Source: Neobacillus mesonae
Lineage (GTDB): Bacteria; Bacillota; Bacilli; Bacillales; Cytobacillaceae
NCBI RefSeq assembly: GCF_023715155.1
Contig: NZ_JAMBNQ010000011.1
Location: 1-64,000, forward strand
Reading direction: 5' to 3'
Length of the DNA stretch: 64,000 bases
Shown piece by piece: positions 8,856 to 17,710 of the stretch (within the stretch, counting starts at the first letter, position 1; each line of letters opens with the position of its first letter). Below the pieces are notes generated by a model, which was given only the letters and a program-made list of their open reading frames with translations, was not told where the DNA came from and did no database searches. Position numbers and translations under genes: made by a program.

Positions 8856-8957
8856 ATGACTGCAGCAGGTGGATACGGAGCTGGATTCGCGTTAATCGTT
8901 GTTCTGTTTATTTTATTAATTATTGTAGGTGCTTCTTGGGTTGGCGGATTTTATTAA
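8856..8957 (+). CDS. YjcZ-family sporulation miniprotein
   Basis: A 33-residue product starting MTAAGGYGAG, then one hydrophobic segment [18 protein letters not shown], then GGFY. The short Gly/Tyr head plus a [15 protein letters not shown] membrane helix is the signature of the YjcZ/sporulation protein family. A perfect AAAGGAGGT lies eight bases upstream. It is directly followed by a longer paralogue with nearly the same helix, indicating tandem duplication. Confidence 0.88.
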   Translation: MTAAGGYGAGFALIVVLFILLIIVGASWVGGFY

Positions 8958-8978
8958 AGTATAAAGGGAGGTAACTAT

Positions 8979-9110
8979 ATGTTTGGATATGGAGGCTTCG
9001 GCTACGGCGGCTTTGGATATGGAGGGGGATTTGGTTACGGCGGCGGCTTTACTTTAATCGTCGTATTATTTATCCTCTTAATTATTGTAGGTGCAGCGTG
9101 CTATTACTAA
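8979..9110 (+). CDS. YjcZ-family sporulation miniprotein, Gly/Tyr-rich
   Basis: A 43-residue product whose first 24 residues are FGYGG-type repeats, followed by the same membrane helix as its upstream neighbour ([16 protein letters not shown]) and CYY. AAAGGGAGGT precedes the ATG. Only 21 bases separate it from the first copy, and a strong terminator follows, so the two form one transcript. Function beyond sporulation association is unknown. Confidence 0.88.
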   Translation: MFGYGGFGYGGFGYGGGFGYGGGFTLIVVLFILLIIVGAACYY

Positions 9111-9123
9111 AAAATTGAAAAAG

Positions 9124-9154
9124 GACCCGCTTGTCGTATCAAGCGGGTCTTTTG
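9124..9154. terminator. Terminator after the YjcZ pair
   Basis: A GACCCGCTT/AAGCGGGTC stem with an eight-base loop and TTTT, placed between the YjcZ pair and the convergent AAA protease gene. Confidence 0.85.
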
Positions 9155-9167
9155 TATTTGGGTATCA

Positions 9168-10871
9168 TTATTTCATCCAAACAATTTCTTCAACTTCAGA
9201 TCCTTCTAAAGTTTCTTTTTTTAATAATGCCTCTACCAAGTTCTGGTATTGCTCTTGGTAACTCTGTATTAAATTCTCGGCTTTTTCAAGAGCTTTTGTA
9301 AATAATTCCTGCATTTTAGTTTCTTTATCTTTACTGATAAATGTTATTGTAAATCCGTCTTGGAGCATTCCGGTTTCAACCATTTGTTCAATAATCTGTT
9401 TAGCCTGCTGAACATCACCGCCGACACCGATACTATGCTCACCTAAATGCATTCTTTCAGCAACACCGCCAGCCAAGATCATGGCAATGCGGTCAAGTAA
9501 GTCACTTGTGGTGGATAAATGCATCTCTTTAGGAATTGGTGCTACATATCCAAGTGCTTCACCACGAGGAATAATTGTTGCTTTTCTAACAGACCCAGGT
9601 TTTGTTACAGAAGCAACAAGGGCATGTCCTGCTTCATGAATGGCAACACGGCGTTTCGTTTCAAGGTCCTGTAACGTACGCGAAGTACTTCCCAAAATGG
9701 TCCTGTCTAAAGCATAATCCAGGTCATCTTTCTCAACTACATCGTGTCCCATTCGTGCAGCTCGTCTGCTTGCATTTTCAAATAAAGAATGCAGTTCGGC
9801 ACCTGAGAATCCCGAAGTGCTTTCCGCTAGTTCATCCAATGAAGCAATGACCTCAGGAGCAAGTGCTTTTCCTTTAGTGTGAATATCAATAATTTCTTTT
9901 CTTCCTTTTGTATCTGGAAGCGGCACTTGGAAGCTGAAGTCAATTCGTCCTGGGCGTAAAAAAGCATCATCAAGCATATCTTTACGGTTTGTTGCCGCTA
10001 TAAAAAGAATTCCATCATTGGAATGGCCGCCATCAAGCTGTACCAGAAGCTCTGTCAGCGTTTTTTCCGATTCTTCACCGCCATGTGCTTTTCTCTTACC
10101 AGCTAATGCATCTACTTCGTCGATAAAAATGACTGCAGGCTTTTGTTTTCTTGCAGCTTGAAATAATGAACGGACACGGCTTGCACCGACACCAACAAAT
10201 AGTTCATTAAATGCAGAACCGCTGGCAGAATAAAATGATGCATTTAATTCCTTGGCCATCGCTTGGGCAAGAAGGGTTTTTCCTGTCCCGGGAGGACCGT
10301 ATAAAAGTATTCCTTTTGGCGGTTTTATGCCCAATCTTAGGGCACGCTCAGGCTCTTTTAATGTCGACAGCGTTTGTAGAATTTCCTCTTTCATTTCTTC
10401 ACCGAGACCACCGACATCATGAAAACTGATGGTTGGAAGCGGCTGGGATTTGGCAACACTGTTTTTCATAGAGGTAAATCCAAACCCGCTCTTTGTTTTT
10501 CGAAGGGTAAGTGCTAACCCTGCCAATAACAGAACAATACCGCCCAAAATCCACTTTCCATATCTGCTGCTGGTTGTATAGGAGTAGTCAATATTATACT
10601 TTTCTACTAATTTACTAATCATTTGGCTGTTAGGCGGCACATGGGATGAATATTTTGCATTCTTCGTTTCAATATACAGGCTGCCGTCTGCTTGTTCAGT
10701 AATAGCGATTTTTTGACCATGCTGGTCTTGAATTAATTTATCAACAGAAGAAAAAGGAATAGAAATCTCATGACTTGTTGATTGAATAAACCAAATACTT
10801 CCGGCGATAACTATAATAAGCGCTATAAATAACGGAATAAACTTTGAAACAATTAATTTTGTACGATTCAA
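9168..10871 (-). CDS. FtsH-type membrane AAA+ zinc protease, paralogue
   Basis: A membrane-anchored ATP-dependent protease. Counting from the longer in-frame start, residues 11-31 and about 109-126 are transmembrane helices flanking a short extracytoplasmic domain. Walker A GPPGTGKT is at 195-202, pore residues FVG at 228-230, Walker B IFIDEVDA at 251-258, the second region of homology around 296-312, HEAGH zinc site at 415-419 and the third ligand likely Asp489. It is shorter than housekeeping FtsH (about 637 residues in B. subtilis), lacks an extended acidic tail and is not next to tilS-hpt, so it is a second copy. TTG at 10871 is chosen because AAGGAGG lies nine bases upstream; the ATG at 10880 abuts that site. 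Its substrates are unknown. Confidence 0.85.
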   Translation of the reverse strand: MNRTKLIVSKFIPLFIALIIVIAGSIWFIQSTSHEISIPFSSVDKLIQDQHGQKIAITEQADGSLYIETKNAKYSSHVPPNSQMISKLVEKYNIDYSYTTSSRYGKWILGGIVLLLAGLALTLRKTKSGFGFTSMKNSVAKSQPLPTISFHDVGGLGEEMKEEILQTLSTLKEPERALRLGIKPPKGILLYGPPGTGKTLLAQAMAKELNASFYSASGSAFNELFVGVGASRVRSLFQAARKQKPAVIFIDEVDALAGKRKAHGGEESEKTLTELLVQLDGGHSNDGILFIAATNRKDMLDDAFLRPGRIDFSFQVPLPDTKGRKEIIDIHTKGKALAPEVIASLDELAESTSGFSGAELHSLFENASRRAARMGHDVVEKDDLDYALDRTILGSTSRTLQDLETKRRVAIHEAGHALVASVTKPGSVRKATIIPRGEALGYVAPIPKEMHLSTTSDLLDRIAMILAGGVAERMHLGEHSIGVGGDVQQAKQIIEQMVETGMLQDGFTITFISKDKETKMQELFTKALEKAENLIQSYQEQYQNLVEALLKKETLEGSEVEEIVWMK

Positions 10872-11093
10872 TAGAATCATCCTCCTTAACCAGAGTCATA
10901 ATTTATTATAAAACAGCTTCCAGAAAAATGGATGTGGGAATCGATGGAAGACATGCGTGAAGGGAATAAGTGGAAAAATATAAATATTTATCAACAATTA
11001 AATAAAGACCATTCATTGAAATATTGAAATGTTTACGAGTCAGCGTTAAGATTAAAATTATGGACAAAAATTTTTGTCAAAAGAGAGGAAGAC

Positions 11094-12677
11094 ATGATGG
11101 GTAACGATTTTAAACAAGAAGTATTATCACGCCGGACATTTGCGATTATTTCCCACCCAGACGCCGGTAAAACGACTTTAACTGAAAAATTACTGCTATT
11201 TGGCGGTGCAATTCGTGATGCTGGAACTGTTAAGGCCAAAAAGACAGGAAAATTTGCAACAAGTGACTGGATGGAAATTGAAAAGCAAAGGGGAATCTCC
11301 GTCACATCCAGTGTGATGCAATTTCACTATAATGATTTTCAAGTAAATATCCTGGATACTCCTGGTCACCAGGACTTTAGTGAAGATACCTATCGAACGT
11401 TGATGGCTGTCGATAGTGCAGTGATGATTATTGATTCTGCTAAAGGGATTGAGGATCAGACCATTAAGCTATTTAAAGTATGTCGTATGCGCGGCATCCC
11501 GATTTTTACGTTTATTAATAAACTTGACCGGCAAGGTAAGCCGCCTCTTGAATTATTGGCGGAATTAGAAGAAGTTCTTGGAATTGAATCTTATCCTATG
11601 AATTGGCCGATAGGGATGGGAAAAGAATTCCTTGGAATATATGATCGCTATTATAGCCGAATTGAACAATTCCGCGGCAATGAGGAAGAACGATTCATTC
11701 CATTAAATGATGATGGTGAAATAGAAGGAGAGCATGCTATAAAGACGACGGGGCTATACGATCAAACACTTGAAGAAATTATGCTCCTAAATGAAGCGGG
11801 AAATGAGTTTTCTGAAAGCAGGGTAGCAGATGGAACATTGACACCAGTTTTCTTTGGAAGCGCCTTGACTGCATTTGGTGTACAAACGTTTCTTGAGACT
11901 TATTTGCAATTTGCTCCATCGCCAAAAGCGCGTAATTCATCTATTGGCGAGATTGATCCATTATCTGAGGAATTTTCTGGTTTCGTATTTAAAATTCAAG
12001 CGAATATGAACCCTGCACATCGTGACAGAATTGCTTTCGTAAGAATTTGTTCCGGAAAATTTGAAAGGGGAATGTCTGTCAATATTCCTCGTCTAGGAAA
12101 GCAGGTAAAACTTTCACAGTCCACTTCCTTTATGGCAGAAGAACGCAGTACAGTTGAAGAAGCGGTGAGCGGTGATATTATTGGTCTTTATGATACCGGA
12201 ACCTATCAAATTGGTGATACATTGACGATTGGGAAAAATGACTTCCAGTTTGAAAGATTACCACAATTTACCCCTGAATTGTTTGTGCGGGTTTCTGCCA
12301 AAAATGTTATGAAACAAAAATCATTTCATAAGGGGATTCAACAGCTTGTTCAAGAAGGGGCCATTCAACTTTATAAAACCGTCAAAACAGATGAGTATTT
12401 GTTGGGGGCTGTTGGGCAGCTGCAATTTGAAGTATTTGAGCACAGGATGAAAAATGAATATAATGCTGAAGTATTAATGGAACGATTAGGTTCAAAGATT
12501 GCCCGCTGGATTGAAAATGATGTAGTGGATGAAAATCTTTCAAGTTCCAGAAGCTTGTTAGTGAAAGACCGATATGAACACTATGTATTTTTGTTTGAAA
12601 ATGATTTTGCCCTTCGATGGTTTCAAGACAAGAATCCAAATGTTCAACTTTATAATCCAATGGATCAGCATGAATAA
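11094..12677 (+). CDS. prfC: Peptide chain release factor 3
   Basis: RF3 is a translational GTPase that removes RF1 and RF2 from the ribosome after termination. The 527-residue product has G1 [12 protein letters not shown] near 20-31, the switch I RGIS block, G3 DTPGHQDF, G4 NKLDR, then domains II and III as in bacterial RF3. An in-frame ATG follows directly at 11097. GAGAGGAAG precedes the start. It is transcribed alone, divergent from the FtsH paralogue, and ends at a terminator. Confidence 0.93.
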   Translation: MMGNDFKQEVLSRRTFAIISHPDAGKTTLTEKLLLFGGAIRDAGTVKAKKTGKFATSDWMEIEKQRGISVTSSVMQFHYNDFQVNILDTPGHQDFSEDTYRTLMAVDSAVMIIDSAKGIEDQTIKLFKVCRMRGIPIFTFINKLDRQGKPPLELLAELEEVLGIESYPMNWPIGMGKEFLGIYDRYYSRIEQFRGNEEERFIPLNDDGEIEGEHAIKTTGLYDQTLEEIMLLNEAGNEFSESRVADGTLTPVFFGSALTAFGVQTFLETYLQFAPSPKARNSSIGEIDPLSEEFSGFVFKIQANMNPAHRDRIAFVRICSGKFERGMSVNIPRLGKQVKLSQSTSFMAEERSTVEEAVSGDIIGLYDTGTYQIGDTLTIGKNDFQFERLPQFTPELFVRVSAKNVMKQKSFHKGIQQLVQEGAIQLYKTVKTDEYLLGAVGQLQFEVFEHRMKNEYNAEVLMERLGSKIARWIENDVVDENLSSSRSLLVKDRYEHYVFLFENDFALRWFQDKNPNVQLYNPMDQHE

Positions 12678-12680
12678 AAG

Positions 12681-12705
12681 ATGGCGGGAATTCCCGTCAT
12701 TTTTA
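12681..12705 (+). terminator. Terminator after prfC
   Basis: An ATGGCGGGAA/TTCCCGTCAT near-palindrome followed by TTTTTATTTTT. Confidence 0.8.
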
Positions 12706-12740
12706 TTTTTCTAAAAAAATTTGTAAAAAACTTTTAATAA

Positions 12741-12768
12741 ACCCCCACAAATTTGTAAAGTAAACGTA
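12741..12768 (+). promoter_or_regulatory. Candidate SigI-dependent autoregulatory promoter
   Basis: ACCCCC (12741-12746) and CGTA (12765-12768) resemble the -35 and -10 elements of SigI promoters (recalled consensus ACCCCC and CGWA). They lie about 80 bases before sigI, as expected for autoregulation. The spacing of 18 bases should be checked against mapped SigI promoters. Confidence 0.5.
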
Positions 12769-12816
12769 ATCTTTAGTGAAAAGGAAAATGCTTGCCCACA
12801 AAAGGACCAAATCGTA

Positions 12817-12825
12817 TGGTATAAT
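12817..12825 (+). promoter_or_regulatory. Extended -10 SigA promoter before sigI
   Basis: TGGTATAAT is a consensus extended -10 element 21 bases before the sigI start. No good -35 lies 17 bases upstream, which an extended -10 can tolerate. It would give basal expression besides the SigI-type element. Confidence 0.55.
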
Positions 12826-12846
12826 TGGTCGAATAGAGGTGAGCAT

Positions 12847-13596
12847 ATGCTGAGTTTATTGTTTTTGGCCAAAAAAAAGAAACCAACTTTAGAAGAAACC
12901 GTTGCCTTAATCCAACAGGGAGACACCTCTCTGCTTAATGAAGTGATTGAGGCGTATAAACCTTTTATTGCCAAGACAGTTTCTTCTGTATGTAAGAGAT
13001 ATATTTATGAAACTGATGATGAATTTAGCATAGGGCTGATCGCCTTTAATGAGGCTATAGAAAAATACTCAGCAGAGCGCGGAAGTTCCCTTTTAAACTT
13101 TTCTGAGATAATAATTAAACGCAGAGTAATAGACTATATTCGAAAGCAATCAAAAAATCAGCATAGCGTAAGTATTGACCTCACTAATAATGGATATGAA
13201 GAAGAGTCCCCAGGGATTGCTATTGTTAATGAGCTCTCCCTTGAAGATTATCAAAAAAAGAATGATGAAATACTTCGGAAAGAAGAAGTACTGCAATTTC
13301 AACAGGTACTTTCTTCGTTCGACTTAAATTTAAATGATTTAGTGGAACATTCTCCGAAACATGCTGATGCAAGAAAAAATGCAATACTGGTAGCTAAAAC
13401 ATTAGTGGAAAACCAGGAACTTAAAGAGTTGCTGTTTGAAAAAAAACGGCTACCTATTAAGAAACTGGAAAAAACAGTTGATGTGAGCCGGAAAACGATT
13501 GAGCGGAATCGAAAATATATTATTGCGATTGCATTAATTTTGTCTGGTGATTATGTCTACATGAAGGATTATATTAAGGGGGTGCTTGATACGTGA
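12847..13596 (+). CDS. sigI: RNA polymerase sigma factor SigI
   Basis: SigI is a sigma-70-family factor used in heat and envelope stress in Bacillus. The 249-residue protein has a region 2-like core (FIAKTVSSVCKRYI ... DDEFSIGLIAFNEAIEKY ... IIKRRVIDYIRKQS) and a C-terminal helix-turn-helix (IKKLEKTVDVSRKTIERNRKYIIA). It overlaps rsgI by four bases (GTGA), so factor and anti-factor are translationally coupled. AGAGGTG precedes the ATG. Upstream lie both an extended -10 SigA promoter and a SigI-like promoter. Confidence 0.93.
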   Translation: MLSLLFLAKKKKPTLEETVALIQQGDTSLLNEVIEAYKPFIAKTVSSVCKRYIYETDDEFSIGLIAFNEAIEKYSAERGSSLLNFSEIIIKRRVIDYIRKQSKNQHSVSIDLTNNGYEEESPGIAIVNELSLEDYQKKNDEILRKEEVLQFQQVLSSFDLNLNDLVEHSPKHADARKNAILVAKTLVENQELKELLFEKKRLPIKKLEKTVDVSRKTIERNRKYIIAIALILSGDYVYMKDYIKGVLDT

Positions 13597-14774
13597 AAAA
13601 AGGAATAATAATGCAGATAGAAGACAGTTTTCTTACGCTTCTAACCCCTGAAGGAGAGTTTTTACGGGCAAGGAGACAAGATGGTGCCTATATGATTGGT
13701 GAAGAAATACTCTTTTATCCAATTGTAGACAATAAGAAAAATTCATCATTTATCCATCGCTTTAACCAATCTTTTCGGATGAAACCACTGTGGATTGCTT
13801 CATTTTTACTGGTGATTATTCTTGGTTCCTTATTTCCGGTTTATAAAAATGATAAAGCCTATGCGTATATGTCTATAGATGTCAATCCCAGTATAGAGCT
13901 TGGGGTTAATGACAAAATGCAGGTTATTGAATTAACCGGTTTTAATGAGGAAGGAAAAAAGATAATTTCCCGGCTTTCAAAATGGAAGAAACAGGACGCA
14001 GCTGAACTAATGAAATCTTTGCTGGCAGAAATGAAAAAAGCTGGCACATTAAAAGAAAACAAACATGTTATTTTCTCAACAGTTCGAACAAAAGAACGAA
14101 AGAATGATGTTGAGGAAAAACTTCAACAAGATATAAAAGAGATAAAAGAAACCATCCATTCACAACAATTGGATTTGACTGTACTGTCTGGTACAAAAAA
14201 GGTTTTGAAAAAGGCACATAAGCAGGGAATTACAGCTGGAAAGTATCAGTCAAATAAACAAAATATTAAAACAACCAATGAAAATCCCAAAAAGGAAAAT
14301 AATAATACGCCTCAGTCGAATACACCTGTAGATATAATAAAAAATCAAAGTCAGAAACAAGATGGAAAAATAAAAAATTATCAGCTGGAAAAACAGAATC
14401 AAAATGATGGCAAAAAGATCCCTCCAGGGCAATCTAAAAAATTGGAAAGAAACCCTAAAGTAAACGTTGGACAGCAAAAAAAAGCAATAAATCAAGAAAG
14501 GCCTATGAAAAAGGATCAAGTCAGCAGTCTAAAAAAAAATGTAAAAAATTCAAATTCAAATCATATCAAAGAAAATCAAAACAAACAGATCAATAAAGTA
14601 AGACAAAATAACACAAAAGGCCGTGTGAAACAAAACAATTCCCAACAGAGCAATCATTTTAAAAACAATGGAAAACAACAAAGTCATTTTCAAAATAACC
14701 GCTCAAAGGAGAATATAAAGCAAAACACTCATCAAAGATATAAAGGAACACAAAACCCTCAGCACAAAAAATAA
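13593..14774 (+). CDS. rsgI: Membrane anti-sigma-I factor RsgI
   Basis: RsgI holds SigI inactive at the membrane until regulated proteolysis. The 393-residue product has a cytoplasmic RsgI N-domain (about 1-50), one transmembrane helix (about 64-84), then an extracytoplasmic juxtamembrane region with SIDVNPSIELGVN, where Asn98-Pro99 matches the bond reported to self-cleave in RsgI proteins. From about residue 210 to the end the chain is low-complexity, rich in Asn, Gln and Lys, and probably disordered. This differs from clostridial RsgI proteins that end in carbohydrate-binding modules. The start GTG overlaps the sigI stop. Confidence 0.92.
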   Translation: MKKGIIMQIEDSFLTLLTPEGEFLRARRQDGAYMIGEEILFYPIVDNKKNSSFIHRFNQSFRMKPLWIASFLLVIILGSLFPVYKNDKAYAYMSIDVNPSIELGVNDKMQVIELTGFNEEGKKIISRLSKWKKQDAAELMKSLLAEMKKAGTLKENKHVIFSTVRTKERKNDVEEKLQQDIKEIKETIHSQQLDLTVLSGTKKVLKKAHKQGITAGKYQSNKQNIKTTNENPKKENNNTPQSNTPVDIIKNQSQKQDGKIKNYQLEKQNQNDGKKIPPGQSKKLERNPKVNVGQQKKAINQERPMKKDQVSSLKKNVKNSNSNHIKENQNKQINKVRQNNTKGRVKQNNSQQSNHFKNNGKQQSHFQNNRSKENIKQNTHQRYKGTQNPQHKK

Positions 14775-14800
14775 GAGTCCGGCATCCGCCGGACTCTTTT
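14774..14800 (+). terminator. Terminator after rsgI
   Basis: An AGAGTCCGG/CCGGACTCT stem with TTTT, sited between rsgI and the convergent SASP gene. Confidence 0.85.
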
Positions 14801-14814
14801 CCATATTTATTTAA

Positions 14815-15015
14815 TTATGATTGATTTTGTCCTGATAATTGAGCTTGAGCTTGCTGGACTAATCTTTTTGTAATTTCACCGCCAACAGATCCATTTGCTC
14901 TGGAAACAGTATCTGAACCTAATTGAACTCCAAATTCTTGTGCTATTTCATATTTAACCTGGTCCAAATATTGTTCAATCCCAGGAACTAATAATTTATT
15001 GCTGCTATTTGCCAT
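14815..15015 (-). CDS. sspD: Alpha/beta-type small acid-soluble spore protein
   Basis: SASPs coat and protect DNA in the dormant spore and are degraded by GPR protease at germination. The 66-residue product carries the family's conserved blocks: [23 protein letters not shown], with the GPR cleavage context E-IAQEFGV, and [20 protein letters not shown]. The position next to sigI-rsgI corresponds to sspD in B. subtilis, and the length is similar; alpha/beta SASPs are hard to tell apart, so the symbol is moderate confidence. AAGGAG lies upstream of the ATG. Confidence 0.93.
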   Translation of the reverse strand: MANSSNKLLVPGIEQYLDQVKYEIAQEFGVQLGSDTVSRANGSVGGEITKRLVQQAQAQLSGQNQS

Positions 15016-15160
15016 TATTATTCAACTCCTTTTCAGGTCAGAGAAATTTATCTCTGTAAACTTATTATTTATTAGCTGAGTTCATTTCATAAGTGGAAAT
15101 GTTTTGCTAAATTAAGATTTTCTTCTTTGGAAAAAGATGTGTATGTGTTTTGCTTATTTT

Positions 15161-15514
15161 TTAGTCTGTTCCCTTACTAACATCTTTTGTTGGGTGCATG
15201 AATGGGACCCCTTGAGGTTTTCTTTTGCTTTCAAGTAATTCCCTGTTTTCGGTTGTATTCCAGCCAATATCATTTGTTGGATGGACCCATTCATCTCCTG
15301 ACATGGTGGCTGGATCTGTTTCATCTGTCCAATTTTCCAGCGGTGAGTTTTCAGAAGCATATAAGCTGTCACCAATGACAACGCCGTGCTGATTGACAAA
15401 TGGGGCCTTCATGTTAATGCCTGTCCCTTTAAAACTTGGAGCGTTTATTTGGTGTGGCAGTGTCTCGTCAATACTTATGGTTTTATCTAGTTTACGGTTA
15501 CTTTTCTTTTTCAT
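15161..15514 (-). CDS. DUF3905-type protein of unknown function
   Basis: A 117-residue hydrophilic protein with no membrane segment. It carries two HPT(N/K)D motifs, in DEWVHPTNDIGW and FMHPTKDVS, and a basic N-terminus. It resembles the DUF3905 family of Bacillus proteins, recalled but not searched. The ATG at 15514 is chosen because AGAGGTG sits six bases upstream; a GTG at 15523 lies inside that site. It follows the SASP gene on the same strand in a spore-related neighbourhood, so a sporulation role is possible but unproven. Confidence 0.65.
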   Translation of the reverse strand: MKKKSNRKLDKTISIDETLPHQINAPSFKGTGINMKAPFVNQHGVVIGDSLYASENSPLENWTDETDPATMSGDEWVHPTNDIGWNTTENRELLESKRKPQGVPFMHPTKDVSKGTD

Positions 15515-15645
15515 ACTAATCACCTCTTTTATTTATATTTTCCCGAGAGCTGATACAATTTATTTATGAAAAATTAGGGAACGCATAATATAGATTTTTT
15601 GATTAAGAATAGAAAATGTAAGTTTAAAAAAAGGGGGATGTCTTG

Positions 15646-15807
15646 ATGGCGAAGCGTAAGGCAGAGTTTGATGCTGTAGAAAAGTATACCAAAACACCGC
15701 GTAAAAACGTTCAAGAAAGTGAATTTTCAGCTGAGTTTACAGATAATAACAACGCAATAAGATTTGCTAATCGAAACTCCAAACAAGGGAAAAAAGGAAG
15801 AAGTTGA
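15646..15807 (+). CDS. Small basic protein, unrecognised
   Basis: A 53-residue Lys/Arg/Asn-rich protein starting MAKRKAEFDA and ending GKKGRS. There is an acidic patch in the middle (ESEFSAEFTD). AAGGGGGATG precedes the start. Two bases separate its stop from the next small gene, so the pair is an operon. Composition and setting resemble minor spore proteins, but no family was recognised. Confidence 0.6.
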   Translation: MAKRKAEFDAVEKYTKTPRKNVQESEFSAEFTDNNNAIRFANRNSKQGKKGRS

Positions 15808-15809
15808 AA

Positions 15810-15944
15810 ATGAAAAGGCGCCGTAAAATACCACCTCGGGTGCCAGTTGAGGAATTTTCTATTGAATATGGCGATGTGAATGGTGTTCCTCTTGTAGAAA
15901 CAAAAAATCGTAATATGAAGAATACAGCTAAAAGAAAAAAATAA
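15810..15944 (+). CDS. Second small basic protein, unrecognised
   Basis: A 44-residue protein with a basic head (MKRRRKIPPRVP), an acidic centre (EEFSIEYGDVNG) and a basic tail (KNTAKRKK). AAGGAAG lies about eight bases before the ATG, within the end of the upstream gene. Both products share the pattern basic - (E)EFS(I/A)E - basic, suggesting related roles. It ends in a terminator hairpin. Confidence 0.6.
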   Translation: MKRRRKIPPRVPVEEFSIEYGDVNGVPLVETKNRNMKNTAKRKK

Positions 15945-15967
15945 GCCGGGGACTAATCCCGGCTTAT
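15942..15967. terminator. Hairpin between convergent genes
   Basis: An AAGCCGGG/CCCGGCTT stem with a seven-base loop, overlapping the end of the radical SAM gene. T runs on either side are short. Confidence 0.6.
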
Positions 15968-17710
15968 GAAAACTGTGGAAAAAATAAGAGTTTGTTCGTT
16001 CGCTGGATCAAAGAAAGCCAATAAGTATGAAGGATGCTGGACAATATTATTTGTGGATAAATACGTTCCTAAATCAAAGGAAACCTTCTCTATCATGGTA
16101 TGCTTGTAAATTTCCTTCTCATCCAAATTTAGGTTAACAAATGTTTTGCCCAACAGTTCGGGATTTGCGATAATTTCACTGTAAACAGCTGAACGCTCTG
16201 GCTTGTTAAAAGATGGAATCCACCATGGTTTTCTTGGTTTGTATTTGTGATTTTTTAAGTAATCATATTTCATTAACCCCATAATAATATCAAGTTGAGC
16301 AATTGATTTTTTCTCAAGAAAGGATCTTAGGCGGCGGAATAAATCCTCCAGCTGATGTCCGATTCTTGACCAGCCCTGATCGTCCCAAAAGGTGCCAAAC
16401 TCTTGAAAAAAGTCAAACGGAGTTAAAAATACATTTGTTACCAGATATTCGATTGTTGTATCCATACGATGGTCATTCCAATATTTTTCAAGTACATCCT
16501 CAACCTGTTTAATTCTTACAATATCTTCAAAAGATAGTACATTGTTGCTTAAAATTTCATATGGCGAATGGTCCATAAATAGATATTGATGTTCATCCGC
16601 ACGAATCCTGACCCCGGTTCCCCTAAGCATTTTTAAAAAACCTAATTGTAATTCTTCCGGCCTCATTTCAAATACATCATTGAAGGTTTTTCGAAAAGAA
16701 GTGTAATCCTCCTCAGGAAGACCGGCAATTAAATCAAGATGCTGATCTATTTTTTGTCCTTCTTTTACCATGGTGACAGTTCTTTTAAGTTTTTCAAAAT
16801 TTTGTTTCCGCTTAACAAGTTCATTTGTATAATCATTTGTTGATTGAACACCGATTTCGAAGCGGAATAGGCCCTTCGGAGCCTCTTGGTTCAGGAATTC
16901 AATGACTTCTGGACGCATTATATCTGCCGTTATTTCAAATTGGAATACAGTACCAGGAAGATGTTCATCAATTAAAAAACGGAACATTTCCATTGCATAA
17001 CTTCTGCTGATATTAAAGGTACGATCGACGAATTTTATTGTTTTTGCCCCATTAGCCATTAAGTAACGAATGTCCTCTTTAATTTTCTCTCGTTCAAAAT
17101 ATCGGACTCCTACTTCAATTGAAGATAAGCAAAATTGGCAGCTAAATGGGCAGCCGCGGCTCGTTTCGATATAAACAATCCGCTTTCCTAGATTGGGAAG
17201 ATCCTCTTTAAATCGATAGGGAGATGGGAGTTCTTTCAAATCCAGCTTATTTCTTTGTAATGTAGTCAATACTTGTCCATCTTTTCGATAAGCAAGACCC
17301 GGAATTTTTTCAAATGCCTTCGATGAGGATTCAATTTCTAAGAGTAATTGTTTGAAGGTTTGTTCCCCCTCACCAGTTACAATAAAATCAATTTCCGGAT
17401 AATTCTCCATCCACCAGCAAGTGTCATACGTTACTTCTGGTCCACCTAAGACAATATAGACGGAAGGATCAATTTTCTTTAGTATGTTAACAACTTTAAG
17501 CGTTTCTTCGATGTTCCAAATATAACAGCTAAAACCAATGATATTCGGCTTTTGCTGAAAAAGGTCCGAAACAATGTTCAATACAGGGTCCTTAATGGTG
17601 TATTCCTTAATATGAATATTAAATTCAGGAGCAGCATATGCCTTCAAATACCGTATAGCAAGATTTGTGTGGATAAATTTTGCGTTCAAAGTGGAACAAA
17701 TAACTTTCAT
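15953..17710 (-). CDS. B12-binding radical SAM protein (DUF4080 type)
   Basis: A 585-residue enzyme with an N-terminal Rossmann-type cobalamin-binding domain (about 1-140; VLGGPEVTYD and GEGEQTF blocks), a radical SAM barrel with the cluster motif RGCPFSCQFC (Cys187, 191, 194), and a C-terminal DUF4080-like region. Such proteins use a [4Fe-4S] cluster, S-adenosylmethionine and often cobalamin to modify a carbon centre; the substrate of this group is unknown. ATG at 17710 is chosen because AAAGGAG lies upstream; an in-frame upstream start has no ribosome site. No neighbour suggests a pathway, and it seems monocistronic. Confidence 0.85.
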   Translation of the reverse strand: MKVICSTLNAKFIHTNLAIRYLKAYAAPEFNIHIKEYTIKDPVLNIVSDLFQQKPNIIGFSCYIWNIEETLKVVNILKKIDPSVYIVLGGPEVTYDTCWWMENYPEIDFIVTGEGEQTFKQLLLEIESSSKAFEKIPGLAYRKDGQVLTTLQRNKLDLKELPSPYRFKEDLPNLGKRIVYIETSRGCPFSCQFCLSSIEVGVRYFEREKIKEDIRYLMANGAKTIKFVDRTFNISRSYAMEMFRFLIDEHLPGTVFQFEITADIMRPEVIEFLNQEAPKGLFRFEIGVQSTNDYTNELVKRKQNFEKLKRTVTMVKEGQKIDQHLDLIAGLPEEDYTSFRKTFNDVFEMRPEELQLGFLKMLRGTGVRIRADEHQYLFMDHSPYEILSNNVLSFEDIVRIKQVEDVLEKYWNDHRMDTTIEYLVTNVFLTPFDFFQEFGTFWDDQGWSRIGHQLEDLFRRLRSFLEKKSIAQLDIIMGLMKYDYLKNHKYKPRKPWWIPSFNKPERSAVYSEIIANPELLGKTFVNLNLDEKEIYKHTMIEKVSFDLGTYLSTNNIVQHPSYLLAFFDPANEQTLIFSTVFISRD

